Origin: Metopolophium dirhodum
Lineage: Eukaryota; Arthropoda; Insecta; Hemiptera; Aphididae
Direction: 5' to 3'
Assembly: GCF_019925205.1 (NCBI RefSeq)
Contig: NC_083566.1
Location: 25,668,001-25,732,000 of the forward strand
Length of the DNA: 64,000 nucleotides
Shown here: positions 35,866 to 50,500 of the stretch, piece after piece
Position numbering within the stretch: position 1 is the stretch's first letter
Layout of the letters: the number at the start of each line of letters is the position of its first letter
Made by a program: the position numbers and the translations under genes
The notes under the pieces: model-generated
Told to the model about the DNA's origin: nothing
Databases searched by the model: none
The model's input: the letters and a program-made list of their open reading frames with translations, nothing else

Positions 35866-36795
35866 GTTGTATCCCTGTTTTCACAATTTTTTATTTTTTT
35901 TTTTCAAGTTCTCATAACTGTTTTTGTGTAGTTCCCGCGAAACTGATAGTAGCATAAAACAATCAAAGAAGGTCTATACAATAAAATGCAGTTGCTACAT
36001 GGACAATAAAGATGTGAATAGGACATAATAGTCTTATCAGCGGTCTTCGAGGGGAACAATTGAGGCCAAATAAAGCATACCTATATCATAGACAATAAAG
36101 ATATGGATAGGCCGCGGCTATGTTAAATATATTTGAGGCCGCGTTCCCAGAGGGGAAGGCAATTGAGGCTCCTTTATCCATAGCCGTGTAGACACTCGAT
36201 ATAGGTATACTTTATTTGGCCTCAATTGTTCCCCTCAAAGACCGCCGATAAGACCATTATGTCCTATCCACGGACTAAGATATAATGGACTGGAAACGAC
36301 ATAGTCGGCGGGGGTCTGGGAACGGCCACGAAAAGGTGTCACTTAGCTGATAATAATACTGTTCTTGAAGTTTTCAGCGCTACCAATGGTTTTATTTGGC
36401 TACACAATTTGTATCTTAGTCCGTGTTAAATGCAGAGGGCGCTGTGAAATTGTGAACTCCAGGAACACAGGCGACCCCCCGCACTTTGCCTCTTGTACAT
36501 ACATTCGTGGACGTGATAAGCTGCTCGTTTCTAGTCAATTATATCTTAGTCCGTGGTCCTATCCATATCTTTATTATCTATGACCTATATCGAGTATCGA
36601 CTATCAATCACGGTTATAGATAAAGGAGCCTCAATTGCCTTCCCCTCCGGGAACGCGGCCTCAAATATATTTAACATAGCCGTGGCCTATCCATATCTTT
36701 ATTATCTATGAGTTACTACCGTCTTCGCAGAAACTACACAAAAAACAGTTATGACAACTTGAAAAAAAAAATTGTAAAAACAGAGGTACGACCTT
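35863..36795. mobile_element. Nested foldback (inverted-repeat) element
   Basis: The outer arms, 35863-35940 and 36716-36795, are imperfect reverse complements (both begin AAGGTYGTA when read inward). A second arm pair is about 36093-36188 with 36612-36712, and a third is about 36022-36092 with 36200-36268. A separate 287-bp hAT-like MITE (36269-36555) sits inside. There is no coding capacity. Short open frames within it are artefacts of the repeats. Confidence 0.75.
36269..36555. mobile_element. hAT-like MITE, CACG family, copy 3 (nested)
   Basis: Terminal inverted repeats CACGGACTAAGATATAAT at both ends, flanked by a perfect 8-bp duplication GTCCTATC (36261-36268 and 36556-36563). The 8-bp duplication and CA...TG ends point to the hAT superfamily. 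It is inserted in the larger foldback element. Confidence 0.82.
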
Positions 36796-36971
36796 CTTCG
36801 CTGCGGCGGGTGATTTATTCTGCCACATTAAGCACCTTTTTTTTTTGTTAAAATTATTATTTCTGTTTTTTGCCACATTGAGCAATTTTCCTTAGTATTA
36901 GTTATTTACTTTTCGGCATAAATGTTTCATAATTGTAAAGCACTCGTTAATTATATATCAAATATATCTAT

Positions 36972-37330
36972 ATCTATACTATTATATAAAGAGGAGTTGT
37001 TAGTTATCGTTGTTGAGGGTAATCTCTGGAACTACTAAACCGATTTCGAAAATTCTTTCACCAATATAATATAAAAGTTACGAACAAATTTAATTAAAAA
37101 CAACATCGAATTAGACTGTTGGTGGCAAAATAATTTTCGGTGTTTTTCGAAAAATTTGGAAAAAAGTCACAAGTCCGAAAATATTACCTCTATAGAAAAT
37201 TCGCTCGGCACGAATTCCGATCTCGACCTACCTACAAGGTCGACGTCCAGTCTGACGTCCAAATTAGACTGTTGGTGGCAAAATAATTTTCGCTAGAGTT
37301 TTTTTTTGTATACTTGCATATAATATAGAT
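36972..37330. mobile_element. Helitron-like (Helentron) remnant
   Basis: The start, TATACTATTATATAAAGAGG, and the following TCTCTGGAACTACTAAACCG resemble ends of non-autonomous Helitron-like elements common in insects. The stretch AATTAGACTGTTGGTGGC is present twice (about 37110 and 37262). Confidence 0.45.
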
Positions 37331-37440
37331 AATTATTAATAACCAGTACTAAAAGTACTGCGTACATTATTGTACACAACATAAAATACATATAATATTA
37401 TAATTATTTTTAATTTAAAAAAAAACGTATTAAACGTAAA

Positions 37441-37500
37441 ATTTTAATTCATACGCGACCCTAAATCATTAGTTGGCGACCCCCATGTTGAGAAACACTG
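37441..37500 (-). mobile_element. Solo hAT terminus
   Basis: Read on the minus strand it begins CAGTGTTTCTCAACATGGGG and continues GTCGCCAAC, the classic terminus of many non-autonomous hAT elements. No second end is visible nearby. Confidence 0.55.
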
Positions 37501-38135
37501 GTCGGGTCGGGGCGTCGTAATCGCGATTCGCAGGAGCGGTACATTATTATTTCACGGACGGTTGTTCAGGACGTTTCGCCTCAATGCCTCAATGCCAGAG
37601 TAAACTGTCGCCCATGTATTTCTTATGTACTAGCATAGTAGCATGCGGTGCACAAGACGCGACTTATATTATACTAATTAAAGTTCCCGTTTGCTTAAAA
37701 ATATCAACCAATAAATAAAGCAAAGAAATTATTATACACCATAGCTGGATTTGTATTTTTAACCCAATTACTTTTTAAAATACATATGAAATAATAATTT
37801 CATTGCGATTATAAATAGATTTTTTGTAAATGTTTCGCGTTTTTTACGTTGTAACTTATAAGTGACCTGGAGTACTTTTCGTACGATGGTTTTATCTCCT
37901 GTATAGTCATATACACGTATTAGTATAACATTTTAAATAGTTTTGATTAATATAATATATATTATATACTGTATATATTGTACAGAACTATGATGAGAAT
38001 TTCCCATCATAAATATTCGAACAAGATTTTGGGAAAATAATTGATACAATAAATTAAAGAAAAAATATAAATTAATAATCCTGAAAAATACATCGTTTTA
38101 GTATAAATTTAAATACACACCCATGTTTAAACAAT

Positions 38136-38141
38136 TTTATT
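38136..38141 (-). terminator. Poly(A) signal of the CPAP1-like gene
   Basis: AATAAA on the minus strand about 270 nt after the stop codon, followed about 15 nt later by a GT-rich stretch (TGGGTGTGT). Together these are the usual cleavage and polyadenylation elements. Confidence 0.55.
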
Positions 38142-38413
38142 TTGATTTATCACATAGCACACTTAATTTTTTAAAAAAATGTTAATTTACTTACATGATC
38201 TATACAAATAATGTATAATGATAGCGTCAAGTGATATTTACAGATTGATTCAACATAAAAAAAACTTTAATTGGAGAAGCCACCCATTGACAATACACTC
38301 TAACACGTAACAAAACATAAAATAATTATGCTTACATGTTTTCAAACTAAAAATAAAAATCTTCAGTCAATAAAAATGTTAATAGTTATTAATATTATTA
38401 ACATAACATTGAC

Positions 38414-38551
38414 CTAATTTAATGGTCTTCGTGCGTTTAAACAGTGTGTCGTATACCAAAATCTACATTCCTGTACAGATGGATCGTATCTGGTTCCTTG
38501 TGGACAAACAAATGTTTCTTTGAACCCATTGTAATGACATAAGTGAAAAGC
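38414..38551 (-). CDS. CPAP1-like gene, terminal coding exon 5
   Basis: Acceptor TATATTTTTCAG, then GCT TTT CAC. It encodes 45 residues starting AFHLCHYNGFKETFVCPQG, with cysteines 3-6 of the CBM14 domain and the aromatic residues usual between them (FHLCHY, RFWYTTHC). The protein ends at TAG eight residues after the last cysteine, so the chitin-binding domain is C-terminal. Confidence 0.92.
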   Translation of the reverse strand, partial: AFHLCHYNGFKETFVCPQGTRYDPSVQECRFWYTTHCLNARRPLN

Positions 38552-41500
38552 CTGAAAAATATAAAATATAAGTGGATATGTATATTTATATATATATTGC
38601 ACCAACTGGAATGGGTGAAAAATAAAATAGTTAAAACATTGAACATACATTATAGGTACTATAATTACGTATGTAGATAAACAGTTAAAAATTATACACA
38701 ACGCAACACCGTAAGACGTGTAAGTTGCAAGTTACAATTACATATTAAGAATTTTATTTTACATTTCTACGATTAAGTGTGGAGTTTCTATATATAATCG
38801 AATTAAACATTTTCATTTAAGAATTTAGTATAATATTATGCATATTGCATATGCATATATTATACGCAACGACACGAGTTCTTAAGAAAAACTGATGAAT
38901 AATAATAATGATATTATTTTTATTTTATATATCACATTTCCATAGATTTGATTATAAAAAATGGTACTGTCTCTTCTCTCTGCATTATCTACGTGCATTA
39001 TCTGCATGAAGCAACGAGCTTGAATATTTCAAATTTTTTTTAGATTCTAAGCGAAGCGATGAATGTATTGATTTTAAAATTATGTGTGTTTTTTTTTTTT
39101 TTTGTGTCTGTCATCATCTTTTAGGACAGTAAAAATACTTAGATTTTCTTCAACAGTAACTTTTCTGATAGGAAAGTGAATCTAGTTGGTACTTTGGGGA
39201 GTCAAAAGTAAAAATTTCCATTAGTTTTTAAAAGCGACGTGAAAAACAAAAGAAAAATTAAGGTAAAACGGGAATTTTTACGCAAAATCTGTTTTTGAGA
39301 AAATCGATTTGGTTTTCGGCGCAACTCTAAAACAAATGACCGTAAGGGACATGAAATTTTGACTAAATGTTTGTATTAGCATTTTCTATACACCATAACA
39401 TTTTCCAAATATTTTGACTTATTTTGAGCTGTTTACGGACATTTTCAGTTTCTGTTTTTTTATTTTTTTTTCTATAAATATCAATAAAATTTTATTTGTT
39501 GGTTAAAAAAACTTGAAAATTTAATAGAAGGCTACTAGGTTATTGTTTCAAAGGCGGATGAAAAAAAATTAAAAATCCATTGTTACAATTTTTTTTTATA
39601 AACATTTAAAGTTCAAATATTGACAAAATACGTAAAAATGACGAAAATTTGCAAATTATTTTGAGTTAGAATTTCATAAAAAATTTTCCTTTTTAAATCT
39701 AAGATTTGAGAATGTAATATAAGATTCTTCATAAGTTTGTCTACTTTTATCAAAAAAAAAAAATGTCTATAAGAAAGTCAAATAAAATTTTTATGAGCGT
39801 TTGAAATTCATATTTTTACAACATTTGATATTCACTTGATTTCTCATGTAACGATTTTCTTATTTTATTGTAATTAAAAAACAAATGACTGTAGATACTT
39901 GGAAATTTCACTGAATGTTTATATTAGCATTTTATATACACCATACAATTTTGAAAATATTTTGACTCTTTTTGAGCTGTTTACGGACATTTTCAGTTTT
40001 CAATTATTTTAGTTTTTTTTTCTATAAATAGCAATCAAATTTTATTTGTTGGGTAAAAAAGCGTGAAATTTTAATATAAGGCTCCTGATATATCATTCTA
40101 ATAGCAGTTGAAAAATATTAAAAATACATGGTTACAATTTTTTTTTATAAGCATTTAAAGTTCGATTTTTGACAAAGTTTATCAAATTTAAAATGTAATA
40201 ATTATTTTGTAGTTAAAAATTTATAAAATACCTATTAAAATTTTATAGCTAAAGATTGAAAAATTAAAACAAGGTTCAATATAAATAGGTTATATAAAAA
40301 TTACTTTATTTACAATAATATCATCAAATATACTTGGTAATATCATAGGCTGACTGACCGTTTTCGCTCAGAACCGTTTTTCTTATACAATGATATTATA
40401 TCATTGAATTCAAGTTTAATACAATCCATTATACATTGACCCACTTATAACCTACTGTACATCAGAGCGACATCCACTTACCCGCTTTTTTAAATACATA
40501 GTTTTTAAACGAGATGAACCTTAATTAACATAATAATTTATTGACAAATTTTAAATTGGTATTTTTTCAAACGGTTTTTGAATATTCACTGTTCTATTAT
40601 AGCCGTTGATCATTCATACTTTTTCTGGCCCCCCACCATGTTTGGTCCTTATAATATTAATTTATCATGATGGACCAGATTCAAAGGTATTCGATCAGGT
40701 GGGGTGGAGAGTGAGGACTGGTAAGAAACAATATTCCTATATATCACCACCCCGAACACGAAAACAACGCAACTGAAGTCGTGTTGACTGCTGATAAAGG
40801 AGCATATTATACAGCACTCCCAGCACGGGTTACTCGGGTTACCACTGGGTCAAATAGGTCGTTAAAACGCGTCTAGAGGGCACGATTTCTCTGCCGACAT
40901 ACACCTATGAACTTGCTGTCGATTTCTCTCGTACGTACAAGAAAAGTTATATTTTTCATTAAGTTCGTCATTGAGTAGACGATGGGTAGGACGTGGTGAA
41001 CTCATTCGTGCTTACTGTCAAATGGCTATTGAATAGCGACTGATATGAGTGAGAAGTGTTATTTTCTAATGTTTTGTACTAATTGCAGTGTTTAGTGTTA
41101 AACAAAAAAAGGTCGTGATCGAAGCACGATATCATGCGCAAAACATGCGACAGTTCAAAGCTAATGTTGAATTCATTATACAAATCATGTCACACTCGCA
41201 ACTCGTTCGTATTTATTATAATGATGAAAAATAGGAATGTATTTTATTTTAATTCATTTATTTTTAACCTTTATCTCAAAGGAAAACCATTACGCGCACA
41301 CCCATTTTAATAACGCTCATGAGTTTTAAATTGCAGACAAAACCATGCGTTAATAAAATATACATATCATACCTATAGGTACATTGATATAAAATATTTA
41401 TCTGATGCACAATAATATTCCATGTATGTGAATACTGAATAGAATAATATATACAGTTTTATAATAATAAAATCATAGTTTTTGTACAATTAAACTATAG

Positions 41501-44500
41501 ATACACCACCGCGCATTAACGAAAACAGTAGACAGTAAAATAATAATTTCTAAGCTAAATAGAGCACAACAGGGCCGATGGCGTTGCTTAGATTACATTC
41601 TGGCAGAGAGCAGACAGTAATAAAATAAAATATAAATTTAACCTTTTTAAACTAATGTATATTTTTCCAAGGATATGAATGCCGGTTGGACCGAATTTCC
41701 CTATCACAAGACCAAAGTATTTATCCACCAGACCGGCTCATAATATACAGTCGTTTTACGGTAAAAATGTCAAACATTTGTTAATTTACAGCAAATTAAT
41801 TGTTTCATTAAATTTTGAAGTATCCTTGGATTCCCAACTGCTACAATAGGTACACTAATACACTATACATACATGTATTGGATTTTAGCATTGCCGGATT
41901 CGAGTAGAGTTGTTAATTTATTAATAACAGCGTACCACACTATCAAAAATTCTCTTGGCTGCAATTTAATTTATTCATGTCCAAACTGGGTATTTTGTTT
42001 TGTGTTTGAGGATTGCAAACGCTTTTCCACATATTATATAGTTCCACACACGTCCGCCGGTGCAATAGGTACGTACTACACAACCGTGGAATAGGAAATA
42101 GGAACTCCCGCTAAAAGCGCGTATAGTAGAAATATTTTGCGTGGAGTAAAAATGTCTACTGTGCTGTAAGGTATTACTAGACTGGCTAACTCATATTGTC
42201 AAAAGTCATGGTCACAGTAATTTTTTTATTTGAACAATATATCGCGTGGCTGACGACAGTTTAAAACTTATCCGACGAACAGAATGACTGTGAAAAATGT
42301 TTCGAAATGGTCTATAGTATGCACTATTAATAACTGCCGTATATCAGCTGTGAATCGGAGATCAGAAAATAATAAATTATATGATCGAATGGATTGTTGC
42401 AGATCTTCATTGATAATGGTCAATATTACCAATTACCTATTACATTATTATAGTATTTAGTATTTTTGAAAACTATCAATCAATTATGGATTACAATATT
42501 TTTGTGTGAAAGTTCAGCTTAAATAAAAATTATTAGCTATAACATAATATTAGAATACGACTTCATTCAGAATGATTCACAACTTGATTTCGGATTTTTT
42601 CTTAAACGTAATAAGGTTTAAGTTTATAAATTTGTTAAATTTTTAACTTGAATACCTAACACTAAAAATAACTGTGCAAATAACATTAAATATCATGTTT
42701 TAAGCCATATTTTAGCGAGGTCTGAACGTGGAAATAAATAGAAATGCTTTAGTATTTGATGGTGCACGAGTAAACCACTTCAATATATCTATTTTTATAA
42801 ATAAATGTTTTTCATATAGTTTTCATTATCAATATATTGTATTAAATGTAAAGGTCTTACAATGGTGTATATTTTTTTTGCATGTGTTTTTCTATCATAA
42901 TTTTTAGAGAAGTAAAGTTTCTTTGAATTTAAAATTTGAGCGTGGTTTCTGTGTAGAAAATTTGATCAAGTGGGTATTTTGAGGGGTCAACAGTAAAAAA
43001 TTCACATTACTTTTGAAAATACCAGGACACAGAAAAGGTCAAAAGTTTGATGGTTGAATACAAGGTTCCACCTAAGTTGTTCTTATAGAAATATTGAAAA
43101 TATCAAAAATACATGTCAACATTTTTGTTAAGCGTTTTTAGTTAAAATGTTGACGAAATTGAATATTTAAACTCAAAATAACGATCTTTTCTCTGAATAT
43201 ATTAGTTATTTTGTGGTCATTCAAAAAATATTAATTGGTAGGTTCTATAACTTTTTACTATAACATAATATATTATTATTTTCTAAGAACATTTTCTATT
43301 GAAAATCAAAATATTTAGACTTATTTATGCTTTTTATGTTCGAACCTATTTAAACCGTTATATTTTACGTCAGTATTGAATCACAAGTTGATATAACAAT
43401 AATACATGATAAAATATAATAAAAGTATTACGCGATGGTTTTGGAAAAAATACGTAACCATTATAATCTACTGTATTGTAGATTACAATAATAGATAAAT
43501 AATATATAAGTACCTATTACTATTTTATAGTAATAATTTATGTCCTTTAAATCCTACCTTGTTTCGCACGAAATTGTTTTTTGTGTGCAATTAATCGATT
43601 ATCGAATTAAAATTGAACACACTCATTAGAGTTACCTATTCAATGAAGATGTTCCTACACTCGAAACCTACTATACAGCAGAGTGATTTCTTTGGTTTTG
43701 TTTTTTTCCTCGTAAATTTTAAAGCATAAAAATTGAAGGGAAAAAACGCATTCATGATATTCCATATTTTGTTACCACAAATTATAATAATCTATAATAG
43801 TCAGTAGGTATTTTCAAAAACATTTGAAAATAAGAGAAATATTTTACCTGACACTGAGTTTCTGGATCTGGATATATTCTCCCAGGCCTACCACACGCAG
43901 AACTCGTCAGAGGTATGGTGTTGTAATTTTGTTGGAAATTCATGATTTTATTGGCGTTATTGAACGTATCGACGAATGGCCTGTGGGCATCCAGCGAATT
44001 CCAACCCTAGGATAGATTAAAATGTAATTAACTAATTGTAAGGTATGTAATATTAAAAATATTTTATATTCAGAAGGTAATAGTATATAGGTATATCTAG
44101 TTTCTATATTATTCTATAGTACTATTATAAGTATTATAGGTTAGGTAGTAATAGGTACCTATACAATCGTAATATTATTAAAATAGATAATCTTAGTTAT
44201 AGGTACCTACTTACACATTAAAATTGTCAAAATCTATTCAAACTTGTTAGTATACTCATGATGTTGCAGTTTTATTTTGAGAAATTATACGGTTCAAGAT
44301 ATAAGATGGGTAATTCAGACTGGTCTAGTTTTCGTTTTTTAAATAATTTTAATCATATTTTGTTTTACTTCAGACCTTTGCCTGTTTATTATATTAAGTT
44401 ATAACAAATGAACGAATACATATTTTGTATCATACATAACATGTAAATCATATTATTGTATTATAATAAGTGTAGAGTTTTATTTTTTTAAATTATTTAA

Positions 44501-47500
44501 CATTTCTGAAATTAATTTTCTTTTGTAGAAAATTGTAATAATGCATTATATATTATATAGTATATATAATAAAATACAATACCTACTTATGTAGGTACAC
44601 AATATAGATAATAATATATTAAGTTATCTTATCGTATTCAATAGTATTATATGACATTTTAAGTCGCAATGTGTTGTAGTTCGATCATAAATTTGATTTT
44701 CCAATCAAAATTCTACAGCACTATAGTTGTATCCTAGATATACATAGCTGTGGTGTGCGCTGTACATATTGTGTAGTTGATGGGCTTTCGACGTTAATTG
44801 TCGAGTTGAAAACCACCTATCAACCACCGCCGCTTAATCCATATTATGTTGGCATGGGTTCTTCTAATTTATATTATATTTGTTCATATTATATTATTAT
44901 AAAAGCCTACCTTCCTTGACATTTAAAGTTAAGAGAACACCACCCTGAATCTGTTGTCTCCATCATACAAACGTACAACATAACGAAATTTGTGTTCAGA
45001 GGATCCTATTATTGTGTGGAGGGAGTATACCACATAATTTCTAAGCAAGTTATGAGTATATAGATATGTGTTAAATATTATAATTTAAAATTTCTCATTA
45101 AAATATCCTCGAGAAGAAATTAATGATCTTTGATCCACACATAATGTTCTTACCTATTTCAGTAGAAATATCGATAGATCGTCGACCCCATGTGGTTTAT
45201 ACTTAAGTGAATAATTTAACTTTGAAGTATCAAAGTTATAACAAATTTGTCGTTTTTACTAAATTCAATCGACGGCGGATTAATACAATCAATTAATACA
45301 AAATCTTAACCTAGCCGTTCCAAAGTCCGATGAATAAAAAAAACCAAACATTCGTATGTGTAGATAAAGAAGAAAAATAAAAAAGGTGGGTAAGTCGTAA
45401 GTAGATGTCACTCTTCTGTACAGTAGGTTACAAGTGGGTCAATGTATAATGGATTGTATTAAACTTGAATTTAATGATATAATATCATTGTATAATAAAA
45501 ACAATTCTGAGCGGAGACGGTTTGTCAGTCTGGATATTTTTATATTATTATTATTATAGTCTGTAAATTAAATTGATATTATAATATTATAATTTTTTTT
45601 TCGTTTCAATGGTGATACACAGCTCGAAATTAAAATCCCATTTTTAGTGGTTTTTTGTAATTTATTGGTGGTTTTCCCCGTGGCATTAAATAACTATAGA
45701 GAAAATCGAAAAATAACCTTTTTAAAGTACCATCTTTGTCAAATTTTCTAAAATATAAGATACTAAATATTGAAATCGAAGCACTCCTTTTGGTAGAAAT
45801 TTTGTATACAGGATAAAAAAAAAAACCATTGTACCATTGTAAAAACAACTAGCTTCCTAGCTTGCTCCACCCAGAATCTAAAATTAAAAACTCATAATGT
45901 CCACAAACAGCTCAAAAAGAGTCAAAATATTTTCAAAATGTTATGGTGCATAGAAAATGAAAATATAAACATTCAATGAATTTTTCATATATTTACAGTT
46001 ATTCGTTTTTGAATTACCAGAAAATATCAAAATCGCTACATGAGAAATCGGGTGAATATCTAATCTTGTAAAATATGAACTTCAAATGCTCATAAAAATT
46101 TAATTTGATTTTTTTTGATAAAGGTAGACAAACTTATGAGAAATCTTGTATTACATTTTCAAATCTTTGATTTAAAAAGAAAAATTTGTGTAAATTTTTA
46201 ACTCAAAATAATTTTTTGTGATTTATCTGAATTTTGTCAAAATTTGAACTTTAAATGCTTATAAAAATAAATGTCTCTAAACAGTAAAATAAATCAAAAT
46301 ATTTTGAAAATTTTATCGTGTATAGAAAATGGGAATATAAAAAACCAGTGAAAATGTCATGTATATACGTTAATTTGTTCTAGAGTTACACCAAAAACCA
46401 AAATCGATTATATATACATTATGCATATGCCATGGCTGAAAATTATTCTAAATATTTTGAACATTCAATTGTGTATGGAAATAATACATTTGTATTTTTG
46501 ATATATTGATTATTGAGATTTCTGTATGAATAACTTACGAGGAACCTTGTACTAAATTCTATGCTACTACCTTTGCTACTAAAATTGGAAATATTATACT
46601 TTTTTGGTAAAAAAAAATTTAAAATTTTCATAATTTTGATATATTTTGCTAAAATTTTAGCTTCAAACGTTTATAAAAAAAATACCCACGTGAACTCGAT
46701 AAATTTAATTTGCTGTAGTCTGTAAGAACAACTATCTTGGGTCTTGTATTACATTTCAAGGTTTTTTTCACACCATAAAAATTATTATCAACACCGTAAA
46801 TTGGGGTGACATTGATAATGACGGGTAACTTTGATATACCTCTTTCATTAAATTGTATACTGTGGCTACACTCCATGGAAATTAATAATTTTCATTGCAT
46901 ATATTGTTAATAAAGAAATATAGCCATATAATTATAACGGCATGTTCCGATTTCTTATCAATTATTAGAACTGTGAGTTGTGTATTATCACATTGTTATT
47001 TTGGATGAAAAATAACGACATTTAATAATTAGCTGCGCATAGTAAATATATAAGTGATTTAATAATAACTTAATAAGTAAGTTGTATAGCACTATATGAT
47101 TCAAAAATGTCAAATGCCTAAATAGCTTAAAAATGTCATGTTTTTCGATTTGCTCGGTATCTGAAATGAATACAATAATGACGGCTAATCAAATAGAGTA
47201 AAAATGTACTCTAATTTTGTCAAATTATTTTGATTTCTTGTTCGCATTCTTAACAAAAACATTTTTGTCTTCAAAAATGCGATAACCCGATGAACAGTGA
47301 AATGTATAATCATTATAAATGATACATTTTATAAGGCATTGCATTTTCTGAAATAAATTAGTTTGTCTCGAGTGGAGCATAATATAGAACTGTGTCAAAT
47401 TTGATACAGCTGTTCGTAACATCCTGTAATTATTTATAAAAATATGACAAAACGTTTTGTATAGAAACAAGAAATAAATACAGAATGTCATAATATTTAG

Positions 47501-50500
47501 TGACTGCTTAAAAAGCAGAGCAATGGAATTCCCATATTCATTTCCTGCTCAACCAGATAAACGGGACACCTGGTGATCCATCAGTTGCATGGTTCAAGGT
47601 TCAACCAGATATTTTCTTTATGAGTACTTATCAATTTGAAAGTTGTAAATTGTATTTTCGAATTATTTATAGTATGTTAACTACTTATAGTTGAAGTCAG
47701 TATATTGCCTTGTTTAAATTAATAAAAAAAAAGTGCGAAATCTTAATAAATTGATTTCAAATTACATTCTAGGATTTGAATATCAAAGGCACAAATTAAT
47801 TTTCACTCTGGAGGTGGGAAATGTAAAAGGACTGCGATCTACCTACACTCACCATTGGTAATAGTGGCGTAAGTGGGATTTTGTATTGGGGTTTGGGGGA
47901 GCTGATAATTTATAACATAGAGGCCTAACTAGAATCTCTGATAAATTTGGTATGTTGATTGCTGATGCCATACAATTTTAGACTTTTGCAGAAACCATCT
48001 ACAAATCACAACATAGTTATGTCTAACTGATTAATACTTTCACTGTCCACAGTACAGAAAATGTTCTTGAATTTCGTGGAGGGCACATTAACACGCCACT
48101 GATTGGGTTCCTATTTTTTTTTCATGGATATCAAGTCCAAACCAATTATAACTGCACGTAATACGCTATATGTTTATTGTAAATAATACATTTACGGATT
48201 TAATAAAAAAAAAGTACCGTTTTTTATATAACTTAGGTACCTGCCTAAATTATAGATTTAATAATTTTCTATATAAGTATAACATAAATACCTAAAGTAT
48301 ATAATATTAATTATTATTGAACTTTTTGTTTTGGTCGAAAATAAACTCGGCAGAAAAGGAAAGGGTACGATTTTGGACGAAAAGAAAAGAGTAGGTTTTT
48401 AGTCGCCCGTTCATGTACTTGAAATTTTCATCAAATGTTTATTTTATCATTTTATATTCTCTATAACATCATTTTGAGTTATTTATAGACATTTTCAAAT
48501 TTCAATTTATTTAGTTTTTTATTCTATACATTTCAATAACATTATACTCATTGGGTAAAAACTAAAAATGCTTGAACATTTAATACAAAGTTCCACATAA
48601 ACAGTTATAATAGTAGTTGATAAATATTAAAGGTCGAAATCGAAAGGCATAGTTTTTTTTTAATACCTAAGTATTTAAAGATCAAATTTTGACAAAATTT
48701 ATCAAATTCTCGAAAATGTTCAAAATATTTTGTAATTGAAAAATTTTTTTAAAATTTTTATTGTTAAGGATTGAAAATTTAAAACAAAGATTCCCATAAA
48801 TATTTCATACTGTAACAGAAATATCCAAAAAATATATAAACACAGTTATTTTTTACAGACGTTTTAATTTTAAATTTGGATGAAATTACATATTAAAACC
48901 AAGAATAATGATTTTAGTTATTTTGTTGTAATTTGAAAAAGAAATTTTGTGGATATTTGAAACTTTTAAAATGTGTTATTTTTTTTTTTTTCTACAACCT
49001 ACCTACTACTAATAGTAGTAAAACAGTAGTAAGTTATAAAAAAAAATTACTTTAATCACAATAATATTATAAAATTTACCTACTTAGTACTTACTTAATA
49101 TTATAGGCTTATATAGACCGTCTTTATTCAGAATCGTTTTTCGTATACAATGATTTAATATCATTGAATTCAAATGTAACACCATACATAACAGTGACTC
49201 ACTTGTAACCTACTGTACAACGGAATGACACCTATTTTTTGTTTTGTTTTTCCTAATTATTTCGAAATTAACTCGACATTTTTAATTTTGATCCTTATTT
49301 CCCAACCAGAAAAGATATTGAAGTTAAAACCAAATAATTGTTTCAAAACTGAAACTAAATATTATAATTTAAATCCTATACATATTAATATCCTACGCTC
49401 TGTAGACTATAATATTTAAATATTTCTCTTTCCCTCGATGGGGGGGAGTTGTATAGTTTTAATCTAACAACTAGATAGGGCTACACAATACACGTGGACA
49501 ATTTAAGGATATTTATGTTCCAGTAGTATTTGTTATTCAGTTACTTTCTTAAATGTAAAATGTATATTATCGTATGTAAGACTTAAAAATATTATGAAAG
49601 TGGTATAAAAATGTTCAAATTATGAAGTAATTATATTGATCACATAAAAGTCATTACAATAAAATATACAAATAGAAAATATAGTTTGTGATATATTTTA
49701 TGCTAAAATATTACAATTTTAGGTGATATATGACAAACATGTAAGACACAAATTAATTAGATAATGTTTCATTATTTATTTATTTTTTCAATCAATCCTT
49801 AGTATAAATACATCATTATTAATATTTTTACAATAATAATGGTTATAATGATAGAATCGATTATTTCATAAATTAATTGAATATTATTTTGAATGATGGT
49901 AAACAATTATTTATTAAATTATATAATAGCAAAAATTGCATAAAAAAAATACACGAATCAATAGTACATTACTTAACGATTTTTTTAACAATCTATTTAA
50001 TACTATATATTTTACATATTACAACAAAAATTTAAAAAATATATTAACTCTATGAAGCAAAATCAAACGTTTTAACATAATGCAAGACAAATAATATAGA
50101 GCTAAGGCATTTAGAATAATCTAGTTGGATAGAAATAAATTAAAATGTGATTTATAGTTATACAAATATTAAATATTAAATTAGTATGAGAAGTGCGAGT
50201 ATAAGCAAAGACCACGTGAAATCATATTATACTTTGTGAATATCCAAGGGTTTCTACCGAATTTGTTTTTTTCAATAAAAATGTAATAATTGCAGTTTGC
50301 TTTTACAAGAAATATACTGTTTATTAAATGTCAAGTGTATTGGTTTTATTTTGAGAAAACATAACATAGAGTTCTGTAGAAAATTGTTGTATACTTGTAT
50401 ATATGAGTTAAACTAAACCACATACTCGCAAATATGCAAGGCTATAATCCATAATGGGTATGTAATATGCATGGTTGATTACGGCCATTATTGTTAACAG

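Larger units (their letters stand above)
38552..43847 (-). other. Intron 4 of the CPAP1-like gene
   Basis: A 5.3-kb GT-AG intron that splits the chitin-binding domain between cysteines 2 and 3. It contains the most complete copy of the AGATTCTGAGCG family (39042-40490) and a second partial copy (42855-43340). Its GC-richer part at 40.6-41.05 kb has no long open frame. Confidence 0.75.

Noticed and set aside
36365..36583. 72-codon plus-strand frame with a hydrophobic start
   Set aside because: Lies within the nested hAT-like MITE and its terminal repeats.
38437..38646. 69-codon minus-strand frame overlapping the last CPAP1 exon
   Set aside because: Reads the chitin-binding exon in the wrong frame and runs through its acceptor into the intron; the spliced frame gives the six-cysteine domain.
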